Of a stretch of 7,808 nucleotides of DNA, positions 1 through 5,940 are shown in pieces (the stretch's first letter is position 1; each line of letters begins with the position of its first letter). The DNA is taken from positions 1 to 7,808 of the forward strand of contig JAMONK010000185.1 of the NCBI GenBank assembly GCA_027065835.1, given 5' to 3'. Below the pieces are notes generated by a model. The model was not told where the DNA came from and searched no databases. It saw only the letters and a list, made by a program, of their open reading frames with translations. The stretch comes from Thermococcus sp. GTDB lineage: Archaea > Methanobacteriota_B > Thermococci > Thermococcales > Thermococcaceae. A program made the position numbers and the translations under genes.

Positions 1-931
1 TTCCGACAGTCCTCGAGCCGATGTCCAGTATCGGGTGATCATCGAACAGCCATTTCTCCTCGCTCAGCAGGTCAACCTCGACGCGCTCCCCGTTGTAATC
101 AACGGCAAAATCAACGGGGGTTTTCACCTGGGGATAGAACTCGTCAAGGATTTTCTCGGCCCGATCGATCAGCTCCAGGAGGCCCCGTTTCTCCATGAAC
201 TCGAGGTTGGCGTCGCCGAGATGGAAACCTTTGGCGAGGGTGAAGACGTGGCCTACCAGCCCACCGGTGAGTACGAGGTCCGCCCTCCCGGTTCTCAGGA
301 CGTTCTCGGCAACGCGGAGCGAATCGCTCACCTTTGCCCCTCCCAGGACGTAAACCCTGGGCCTCTCCTCCGTTCCGTACGCCCTGGTGAGGGCCTCGAC
401 CTCCTTCTCCATTAGAAAGCCCATTATCATAGGCTTCAGACGGGCGAAGCCCACCAGGGAGGGCTGGGAGCGGTGGGCGGCCGCGAAGGCATCGTTGACC
501 ACGTAGTCTATGAGTGGGGCGAGTTTTCTCACGAAGAACGTCCTCTCACACTCCTCGATGGGTTTGTACTTGACCTCCTCCGCCGCGAAGCGGAGGTTTT
601 CGAGGATCAACGCTTCACCCGGCTTCAAACCCCTGATCCTCTCACGGGCGTACCTTCCGAAGATGTCCTCAACGTACTCCACGTCCTGTCCAAGGAGATC
701 GGTCAGGATCCTCGCGTGTTCCTCCGTGGTCGTGTAGTCCCCCGTGTACGGCTTGCTCTGATGGGTGCCGATGACGACCTTCGCCCCGTGTTCGAGGAGG
801 TATATCACGGTTGGCAGAAGGGCTCGAAAACGTGCATCACTTATGATTTTACCCCCCTTCACCGGGGAATTCAAATCAGCCCTGAGAAAAACGGTTTTCC
901 CGTGATAACTGAAGTCATCGAGCTTAAACAT
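1..931 (-). CDS. pgk: Phosphoglycerate kinase, 3'-truncated by the window edge
   Basis: This enzyme interconverts 3-phosphoglycerate plus ATP and 1,3-bisphosphoglycerate in the cytoplasm. The visible 310 residues cover the N-terminal (phosphoglycerate-binding) domain and part of the nucleotide-binding domain. Motifs seen are FLRADLNSP (15-23, with D19 and N21), GTHQSKP (55-61, the archaeal version of the bacterial SHLGRP loop), ENLRF (111-115), VNDAFAAAHRSQPS (145-158, family signature) and LGGAKVSDSL (196-205, with K200). Archaeal homologues are about 410 residues, so roughly 100 residues are missing, including the NGPMG and GGGHS regions. The start is the ATG at 931, preceded by GGTGATG (934-940) as Shine-Dalgarno. 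In Thermococcales, glycolysis uses GAPOR and bypasses this step, so the enzyme is mainly gluconeogenic. The upstream regulatory motif agrees with that role. Nothing is broken in the visible frame. Confidence 0.97.
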   Translation of the reverse strand, partial: MFKLDDFSYHGKTVFLRADLNSPVKGGKIISDARFRALLPTVIYLLEHGAKVVIGTHQSKPYTGDYTTTEEHARILTDLLGQDVEYVEDIFGRYARERIRGLKPGEALILENLRFAAEEVKYKPIEECERTFFVRKLAPLIDYVVNDAFAAAHRSQPSLVGFARLKPMIMGFLMEKEVEALTRAYGTEERPRVYVLGGAKVSDSLRVAENVLRTGRADLVLTGGLVGHVFTLAKGFHLGDANLEFMEKRGLLELIDRAEKILDEFYPQVKTPVDFAVDYNGERVEVDLLSEEKWLFDDHPILDIGSRTVG

Positions 932-963
932 CCCATCACCACGGAAGTGTTGAAATTGGTCGG

Positions 964-976
964 TTAAAAAGTTATT
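964..976 (-). promoter_or_regulatory. pgk core promoter (BRE/TATA)
   Basis: Read on the minus strand, a TTTTTAA box (970 down to 964) follows AATAAC, which is a candidate BRE. The box centre lies about 27 bp before the predicted transcript start near 940. The leader would then be only about ten bases and would consist almost entirely of the Shine-Dalgarno GGTGATG. The position is inferred from the usual archaeal TATA-to-start spacing; no transcript data are available here. Confidence 0.65.
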
Positions 977-978
977 TT

Positions 979-995
979 GAACACTCCCGGTGATA
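979..995 (-). promoter_or_regulatory. Candidate Thermococcales glycolytic motif (Tgr/TrmBL1 site)
   Basis: On the minus strand the site reads TATCAC, then five bases (CGGGA), then GTGTTC. The described consensus is TATCAC-N5-GTGATA. One half-site is perfect, the spacer length is exact, and the other half matches at four of six positions. The site ends three bases before the presumed BRE of the pgk promoter, so it is upstream of BRE/TATA. In this regulon, that placement is associated with activation of gluconeogenic genes, whereas downstream sites cause repression of glycolytic genes. The call rests on the pattern and its placement. Confidence 0.6.
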
Positions 996-1008
996 ACGGT
1001 GGAAAAGA

Positions 1009-1025
1009 GAAAGAGATTTATAAAA
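1009..1025 (+). promoter_or_regulatory. Promoter of the Mrr-like/PepSY-repeat gene (BRE/TATA)
   Basis: A strong TTTATAAA box (1017-1024) is preceded by a purine-rich BRE-like stretch, AAAGAGA-type, around 1009-1016. Transcription is expected to start around 1046-1050, giving a leader of about 25 bases to the ATG at 1074. The TATA boxes of this promoter and the divergent pgk promoter are about 47 bp apart. Confidence 0.65.
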
Positions 1026-1062
1026 TGGAAGGAAAATAGAAGGTGAGTAATTCCTGTTTATC

Positions 1063-1069
1063 GGGTGAG
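1063..1069 (+). promoter_or_regulatory. Shine-Dalgarno site deciding the ATG 1074 start
   Basis: GGGTGAG lies four bases before ATG 1074 and overlaps the upstream in-frame GTG at 1065, which therefore has no well-placed site of its own. A second GGTGAGT (1042-1048) sits near the predicted transcript start, but no start codon lies at the right distance from it. Confidence 0.6.
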
Positions 1070-1073
1070 TGCA

Positions 1074-3206
1074 ATGCAGTGGAACTCTGATCTAATAATG
1101 ATGGCGCCTGAGGATATCCTCATCAATGGCATCACTGAACTGCTCAGCAGAATGGGTTTCAGGGACTACGAGAGGGTTGCCAACCGTAGGGAGTGGGGGG
1201 TTGACATCGTAGCTGTGAGGGATGACCCCCTGACCGGGACGGAAAAGATAGTTATAGCCCTCCACAGGCGTGGGCTTGCCTCTTCCAAGGATGTTAACGT
1301 TTTCGCCGACCTTGTGAACAAATACAAAGCCGAGAAGGGCATCATAATCTCCCCCGCGGGGTTTACCAAGGACTCCAAGGTTCTTATAGCCCGCGACTAT
1401 CGCGGTAAAATCGTTCCGTGGGACGGGGATAAGCTGGTCTCCCTCTTCCAGAACTACGGTGTGGAGGCCCCCGAAGAGCTGGCCCTTATGAAGAAGGAAG
1501 AGGAGAAGGAAGAGAAAGACCCTTTGAATGAGTTCGAGCTGGACGCTCCCCTCCTCTATGAGTTCTCGCCGGAAGGCCTACTCAAGACGGTTTCCAAGGT
1601 AGCAGCCGAGGGGTACCCCATAAAACCCGCTGAGATAAAGCTGAAATCCCTTTCCGTCTCCCTCTCCAGTGCGTACATATTCTCCTGGTCCTTGGACGGT
1701 GGGGATGTGAGGGATAAGGCGGTTGTGTTTTCCTCCGAGAACGTGACGGTTAAGAGCAGTGAGGATGAGAGGCTCAAGACACCAGTGACCAAAGCCCTGC
1801 TGAACGACAGCTCCAGTGTTAGGGCTACCGAGCGTGAAATAGAGGTCCCACTGACTCCCAGTGAGGCGGTTCTCGTCCTCAAGGCTCATGCGGCTAGGGA
1901 GCTGGGCGTTCCGGAAGGCAGAATCGTGATCCATGAACGGAAAAAAGTTTACATCCCACTCAGTGCGAGACTGTCGCTTGGGGTTGGAGAGAACACCGCC
2001 ACAGCATCGGTAAACCTCAGTACGGGGGACGTCGTATTTGAAATCGAACCCCTTCCCGATGAGTACTTTTTGAAAACGGCACGCGAGGCAGTTTTCAAGA
2101 CCGTTAATGAAGAGCCGGAGGGGCTTAAGCTTGAGAGGGACGGTGGAAAGGTCAGGGTAACCGGAGGCACCGCCCGCTTCTCGTTCGAGTTGACCTTCAA
2201 CGCTTACACAGGGAGACTGGTGCGCCTTGAGTCCCTTATGAACGATGCTGCCCTCGACGGGCTCCTGTCCTCGTTGTATCGGGACGGGAACCTCCTCAAT
2301 CTCGAGAAAGGAAAGAAGGTTGCCGTTGCCGATATCCTGACGGGGGAGGGGATAGCCGTCGTCGAGATAGACCTCACAACGGGGACGTACTCCGAGGTGA
2401 GAAAGCTTCCAAGCCCTGAAACGGCGTTTGAGAATTCAAAGGAGATAATAGAAGAGAACTTCCCGTTAAGGGACCTCTCGCTCAACTCCTACAGGATCCT
2501 CGAGCACAAGTACATTGAACTCGAGGCGGTCAGTGGGGACGGGGTGGCCCGGGTCAAGATAGACGGTGCAACCGGGGACATCCTGGATTACTCCGTTTCT
2601 ATCTCTCCGGAGCGTGCGAGTGAGGTCTTCAGAACGAAGTACCCCGGCTTCAAAATAACATCACTCAACGAACTGGACGAGGCGTACGAGATCAGGGCAG
2701 AGGATGGACGCCAGGAGGTGACCGTTAAGCTGAGCAAGGACGGCAAGCTTCTGGAGGAAACGGACAGGGCCCTCAAGAGGGAGGTGGTCGAGGAGATAGC
2801 CGGGGAGGAGGTGGCAGGTATAGACGAGGATGCCACGATCCGGGGGGTATCCCTTGACACGAACTGGCGGGTTGAGTTTGCCGGCAGCACCAAGGTCGGA
2901 ACGCTGACCATCCATAGAAGCACGGGGGAGGTCCTTGAGCGCGACGTTAGGTTCACCGAGATGGCGATTGAGGAGGCGTTCAAGGAGAAGGTTCGGAGGG
3001 AACACGGGGAATCCAACCTCCAGACCGAGAGGCTGACCCACTACAAGGATAAGGGTTACATCACGATAAAACTGTCCGGTGAGAAGGCCCTGTACTACGC
3101 TAAAATTGACGTAAGAACCGGAAAAGTGCTCAGCCAAGAGAGCGCCCCCATAAAAGGGATAACGGCGAGACTGAAACAGCTGCAGCTGGACAACAAATAC
3201 AAATGA
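1074..3206 (+). CDS. Mrr-like nuclease-fold domain fused to PepSY-like repeats, function unknown
   Basis: This is a 710-residue protein with no signal peptide or membrane segment, so it is probably cytoplasmic. Residues about 10-130 resemble the Mrr_cat restriction-endonuclease fold: an early helix with E22 (ELLSRMGF), GVDIVAV (D44), a strand KIVIALHRR (58-66), GIIISPAGFT (89-98) and the closing PWDGDKL segment. The usual catalytic Q/E-x-K appears as A62-L-H64, so nuclease activity is doubtful. A charged linker (about 140-157) follows. The rest contains repeated hairpins with STGDV, YTGRL, TTGTY, ATGDI, KDGKL, STGEV and RTGKV cores at about 60-residue intervals, which look like PepSY-type units. 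I chose ATG 1074 over the in-frame GTG at 1065 because GGGTGAG (1063-1069) is well spaced for the ATG and overlaps the GTG. The gene is divergent from pgk. Its role is not known to me; the domain assignments come from motif reading. Confidence 0.85.
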   Translation: MQWNSDLIMMAPEDILINGITELLSRMGFRDYERVANRREWGVDIVAVRDDPLTGTEKIVIALHRRGLASSKDVNVFADLVNKYKAEKGIIISPAGFTKDSKVLIARDYRGKIVPWDGDKLVSLFQNYGVEAPEELALMKKEEEKEEKDPLNEFELDAPLLYEFSPEGLLKTVSKVAAEGYPIKPAEIKLKSLSVSLSSAYIFSWSLDGGDVRDKAVVFSSENVTVKSSEDERLKTPVTKALLNDSSSVRATEREIEVPLTPSEAVLVLKAHAARELGVPEGRIVIHERKKVYIPLSARLSLGVGENTATASVNLSTGDVVFEIEPLPDEYFLKTAREAVFKTVNEEPEGLKLERDGGKVRVTGGTARFSFELTFNAYTGRLVRLESLMNDAALDGLLSSLYRDGNLLNLEKGKKVAVADILTGEGIAVVEIDLTTGTYSEVRKLPSPETAFENSKEIIEENFPLRDLSLNSYRILEHKYIELEAVSGDGVARVKIDGATGDILDYSVSISPERASEVFRTKYPGFKITSLNELDEAYEIRAEDGRQEVTVKLSKDGKLLEETDRALKREVVEEIAGEEVAGIDEDATIRGVSLDTNWRVEFAGSTKVGTLTIHRSTGEVLERDVRFTEMAIEEAFKEKVRREHGESNLQTERLTHYKDKGYITIKLSGEKALYYAKIDVRTGKVLSQESAPIKGITARLKQLQLDNKYK
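3190..3206 (-). terminator. Possible T-rich terminator of the 3215-3838 gene
   Basis: On the minus strand, just past the stop at 3215, the sequence reads TCATTTGTATTTGTTG. Such T-rich stretches can terminate archaeal transcription. It overlaps the last codons of the convergent gene. There is no stem-loop, and the call is weak. Confidence 0.3.
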
Positions 3207-3214
3207 CGAAGGGG

Positions 3215-3838
3215 CTAGGCCATCAGCATGTTCTCTATCATCCGTATGGCTTCCACTATCTTCTTTTCCGGTTTGTCCTCGTTCTTGGGTATCTCCAGGT
3301 TTATGACGAGGCGTTCCTCCTTCTCGTCTTCGAGGTCGTATATCTCAAGCTCCTCCACTTCGACGTCCTCGAATATGCTCTCCAGCTCCGGACTCAGTAT
3401 CTTCTTGTCGTTGCCGTAGACTTCAACCCTCACAACATCGTCCGTCGTCGAGGCGACGACCACTATCTCGTACGGCCCAACCCGTTTTGTGAACCGGATG
3501 ATGCTCCCGTATCCCTGTACGTCCTCCGTGAATCCCAGACTCTTCATGGTGCTCCGTATCGCTTCGGTCTTGCTCTTTATCCTGGCCAGTATCCGCTCAC
3601 GGAGTTTATAGCTCTCCTGGAGGGCCTTCATTATGCCCTCCCCCATCCCTTCAACACTCCCTTCCCATATTCCTATGACCTTTATCCCGGATGATGTTGG
3701 TCTGAGCTCCACCCTTATGGATTCAACGTCAAAGTCTCGCATATCGTCTATTTTAAGCTCGCCAACGGTTAATATATTGAACTCAATTCTCACAAGGTTA
3801 CCGAAGGCCTTTCCTTTGAACTTCACCTTCATCACCAT
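3215..3838 (-). CDS. Hypothetical protein, 207 aa
   Basis: I do not recognise this protein family. It has no signal peptide, membrane segment or cysteine-rich motif, so it is probably a soluble cytoplasmic protein. The N-terminal third reads as beta strands (MKVKFKGKAF, VRIEFNIL, IRVELRP, IKVIGIWEG). A long charged helix follows (about 67-101, from GIMKALQESYKL to TMKSLGF). A second strand-rich part (GSIIRFTKRV, YEIVVVAS, VVRVEVYG) leads to a very acidic segment (about 158-176) and a C-terminal helix (KKIVEAIRMIENMLMA). The first ATG is at 3838, but the in-frame ATG at 3832 fits the TATA box (3858-3865) better, as a leaderless start giving 205 residues. The gene has its own promoter and converges on the Mrr-like/PepSY gene with 8 bp between the stops. 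Its regular length and good codon use argue that it is a real gene. Confidence 0.85.
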   Translation of the reverse strand: MVMKVKFKGKAFGNLVRIEFNILTVGELKIDDMRDFDVESIRVELRPTSSGIKVIGIWEGSVEGMGEGIMKALQESYKLRERILARIKSKTEAIRSTMKSLGFTEDVQGYGSIIRFTKRVGPYEIVVVASTTDDVVRVEVYGNDKKILSPELESIFEDVEVEELEIYDLEDEKEERLVINLEIPKNEDKPEKKIVEAIRMIENMLMA

Positions 3839-3857
3839 GGTGGGGTTCAGGGGACGG

Positions 3858-3865
3858 TTTAAAAA
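3858..3865 (-). promoter_or_regulatory. TATA box of the 207-aa hypothetical gene
   Basis: TTTTTAAA, read on the minus strand, lies within a near-palindromic GGTTTTTAAACC. It is 20-27 bp before the ATG at 3838 and 26-33 bp before the ATG at 3832. No Shine-Dalgarno precedes 3838, and a GGTG directly abuts 3832. The transcript is therefore likely leaderless or nearly so. Confidence 0.6.
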
Positions 3866-3870
3866 CCTTC

Positions 3871-3895
3871 CCTAAAGAGAAGGAAAAGAAGAGGG
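3871..3895 (-). terminator. Pyrimidine-rich terminator after the metallophosphoesterase gene
   Basis: Directly after the TGA stop (3897-3899) the minus strand is an unbroken pyrimidine tract containing CTTCTTTTCCTTCTCTTT. It has the form of an archaeal intrinsic T-rich terminator without a required hairpin. It precedes the promoter of the next gene by only a few bases, which supports separate transcription units. Confidence 0.5.
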
Positions 3896-3896
3896 C

Positions 3897-5900
3897 TCAC
3901 TTCCTCTTTCTTATGAGCAGAGGAAGTATGGCCAGTGCTATGAGAGCAGCTGGTCCGCATACGCTCTTACCGGAGCTGCTGGACGTTGTTGTCGGGCTTG
4001 GTGTTGAGGTCGGGTTTTTGATGCTTACCTCCTTTGTCACGACAGCCTTGTTGCCGTAGAAATCAACCGCCACCAGCTTGATCGTGTAGGTGCCTTGGTC
4101 AAGGGGTGGAAGCTCCACGGTGTAGAACGTGTTGCCAGGTTTTCCGCTTCCCACCTCAGCCGGGAACTTGTCCACCTTTCCGTATTTTATCGGGTTCCCG
4201 TTCTTGTCGAGGACCTGTGCGTAGAGGTCACGTATTCCGAGGTTGTCCTGGGCCGTGAAGTAGATCATGGAGGTCTTCCCCGGCTTGGGGTGGCTTGGCT
4301 GGAGGTACGCTATCTGAAGGACGGGCTTCTCTGTATCGGCACCCTTGGTAATGACTATCTGGGAGACCCCGGTCGGAACCGTGGCGTTCACCATCAGGTA
4401 GTCGTTGTTGCCTATCTGCCTCTCCCCGAGGACGGTGTAGGTGATGTTGGTGTGTTTCGGATCGATCTTCGCTCCGGCCGGTATCGTGAAGGTTATGGGT
4501 CCGCTTACACTGTGGTTGAGCTCGTTGATGAACTTGACCGCGGTTCCGAAATCTGTGTTGTGGCGGAACACCATGAACTCCTGTGGAACGGGGACGCTTA
4601 TGAAGTCGCTCTTGACCTTGTTTCCCTGTATGTCAACGGGGGTCAGGGGCATCTCAACGCTGCCGTTCCCCCCCACGAGGAGGAAGTTGGTGCCGTACCA
4701 GGTGGGGCTGTGCTTGGGGTTGCTGGCGGGGTTGGTTTCCTTATCGGGGGCCCCTGTTGACGTCAGCGTAAGGAAGTAGTGGACGTGACCCTCCTTGTCA
4801 ACGTACCTCCAGTACATGTCGTGGTGTATGTGGCCGCTCATGGTCAGGGGGATGTTGTACTTGACTACGTCTTCAAGGAAGCGCCTCGCGACCGTGAGGT
4901 TTCCCTTCCAGTAGTTTCCAACGTAGTTCTCGAGCTCTTTCCAGTCATTGTCGTTGCTCGGGTCGAGACCGGTTATCACGCCACCGAGGTAGTTCCAGCG
5001 CGGGGCGAAGAAGTAGGGGTGGTGGTAGAGGATTATTGGGGTGTACCCGGGATGGTTCTTGAGGACCCCCTCCATCCACGTTATCTCGTCCATCGTTGGC
5101 CAGCCGCGGTCTCCACCGGTGTCGAGACCTATTATAAGGAACTTCCCGATCGTCACGTAGAACATCGGGTTTGCTATTATCTGCTTGTATATCGTTGGGG
5201 GATCGTCGTGATTTCCCTTGATGCTGATGTGGGTCTGGCCGTCCGCGGCGGTTTTTTCCATGATGTTGTATATGATGTTGTAGCCGACGAGATCGTTGCT
5301 GCTGTCAACGTCATCGCCGGTGTTTATTATCAGGTCAACCCCCTTCATGGCCCAGTAGGTGTAGGCGCTGTCCGTGGCAACAACGCTGTGAAGGGGAATC
5401 GGGTTTGAACACATCTTCTCAAGCTGGTAGACATCACGCTGGAAGTACGGGCCGCAGACGAAACCGATCTTGGCACTGCTCGTGACGTGGGTATCGCTGA
5501 CCCAGGCCACCCTGAGGACCTTGGGCCACTGTTTGTACACCCTCAAACCGTTTGGCAGAACCAGCGTGCCTTTGTTGGTCTTTATCAGGAGGAAGTACTC
5601 ATCCGGAACCACGTTCTCCGGAACCTTAACGGTCACGATGTTTCCGCTGGTTCCTGTTATTTCAAGGTTGTACGGACCGTGGAGAACTGAAACCGCTTGA
5701 ACGCTCTCAACGCTCACCCCCTCCTTGACGTGGAGTGAGAAGCTGCCCCCGGGTAGGGCAAATGCGGGCACCGCAGGGGCGGGCTGCTGGAGGTAATGGC
5801 TGTAGGTGGTGTCGTATTGAGCCGCACTTGCTGGTACTGCTCCGAAAAGGGCAATAACCCCTATTAAAATGGCAAGGCTTGCGAGTAGCCGCTTGACCAT
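3897..5900 (-). CDS. Secreted, surface-anchored metallophosphoesterase with CGP-CTERM tail
   Basis: This 667-residue calcineurin-type phosphoesterase has a Sec signal peptide (1-26: KR, a hydrophobic stretch, ASA cleavage site). An Ig-like strand-rich domain follows (about 48-123). The phosphoesterase domain (about 127-410) carries the metal-binding motifs in order: SDTH (135-138), TGDD (194-197), GNHD (229-232), YHHP (292-295) and SGHIHH (355-360). All ligand positions are present, so activity on a phosphate ester is likely; the substrate is unknown. C149 and C164 could form a disulfide. Residues about 526-628 look like a second Ig-like domain. A Ser/Thr/Pro linker (630-644), likely glycosylated, leads to CGP (648-650), a hydrophobic segment and RKRK. 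This is the CGP-CTERM sorting tail of Thermococcaceae, thought to anchor proteins at the cell surface. The start is ATG 5900 with GGTGAT at 5904-5909. Confidence 0.93.
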   Translation of the reverse strand: MVKRLLASLAILIGVIALFGAVPASAAQYDTTYSHYLQQPAPAVPAFALPGGSFSLHVKEGVSVESVQAVSVLHGPYNLEITGTSGNIVTVKVPENVVPDEYFLLIKTNKGTLVLPNGLRVYKQWPKVLRVAWVSDTHVTSSAKIGFVCGPYFQRDVYQLEKMCSNPIPLHSVVATDSAYTYWAMKGVDLIINTGDDVDSSNDLVGYNIIYNIMEKTAADGQTHISIKGNHDDPPTIYKQIIANPMFYVTIGKFLIIGLDTGGDRGWPTMDEITWMEGVLKNHPGYTPIILYHHPYFFAPRWNYLGGVITGLDPSNDNDWKELENYVGNYWKGNLTVARRFLEDVVKYNIPLTMSGHIHHDMYWRYVDKEGHVHYFLTLTSTGAPDKETNPASNPKHSPTWYGTNFLLVGGNGSVEMPLTPVDIQGNKVKSDFISVPVPQEFMVFRHNTDFGTAVKFINELNHSVSGPITFTIPAGAKIDPKHTNITYTVLGERQIGNNDYLMVNATVPTGVSQIVITKGADTEKPVLQIAYLQPSHPKPGKTSMIYFTAQDNLGIRDLYAQVLDKNGNPIKYGKVDKFPAEVGSGKPGNTFYTVELPPLDQGTYTIKLVAVDFYGNKAVVTKEVSIKNPTSTPSPTTTSSSSGKSVCGPAALIALAILPLLIRKRK

Positions 5901-5903
5901 GGT

Positions 5904-5909
5904 ATCACC
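5904..5909 (-). promoter_or_regulatory. Shine-Dalgarno of the metallophosphoesterase gene
   Basis: GGTGAT lies three bases before ATG 5900. It fixes the start so that the signal peptide begins at the first residue. Confidence 0.6.
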
Positions 5910-5933
5910 AAATAATATGGAAAGAGGGGGCGG

Positions 5934-5940
5934 TTAAAAG
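5934..5940 (-). promoter_or_regulatory. TATA box of the metallophosphoesterase gene, overlapping the DUF447 stop codon
   Basis: The minus strand reads AACTTTTAACC. The TTTTAA core (5939-5934) would place transcript start near 5910, just before the Shine-Dalgarno. Its last three bases are the TAA stop of the upstream DUF447-like gene. The phosphoesterase could also be read from upstream transcripts, since the gap is only 33 bp. Confidence 0.5.

Noticed and set aside
35..967. Open frames on the plus strand across 35-415 and 473-967
   Set aside because: They lie antisense to pgk, whose minus-strand translation carries all family motifs; the plus-strand products have no recognisable features or start signals.
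1065..1073. GTG at 1065 as the start of the Mrr-like gene
   Set aside because: It overlaps the GGGTGAG ribosome site that serves ATG 1074, and has no site of its own at a normal distance.
1556..3137. Several minus-strand open frames of 83-158 codons
   Set aside because: They are shadows of the Mrr-like/PepSY gene; compositions rich in Ser, Arg and Leu and no ribosome binding sites.
3828..3834. GTGATGA on the minus strand as the C box of a C/D guide RNA
   Set aside because: I found no CUGA D box at a suitable distance, and the sequence is explained by the start region of the hypothetical gene.
3856..3867. Near-palindrome GGTTTTTAAACC as a specific operator
   Set aside because: A TATA box flanked by GG and CC is palindromic by nature; no second copy or known regulator motif supports an operator.
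4095..5408. Long plus-strand open frames (221 and 209 codons)
   Set aside because: They are antisense to the metallophosphoesterase, and their openness follows from its GC-rich codon use. No Shine-Dalgarno or promoter supports them.
5903..5908. TATCAC on the plus strand near the phosphoesterase start, as a possible Tgr half-site
   Set aside because: There is no matching GTGATA half at five-base spacing, and the sequence is explained as the complement of the GGTGATA Shine-Dalgarno region.
5911..5920. AT-rich AATAATATGG as the TATA box for the phosphoesterase
   Set aside because: It is only 11-20 bp before the ATG, so transcription would start inside the coding region; TTTTAA at 5934-5939 is better placed.
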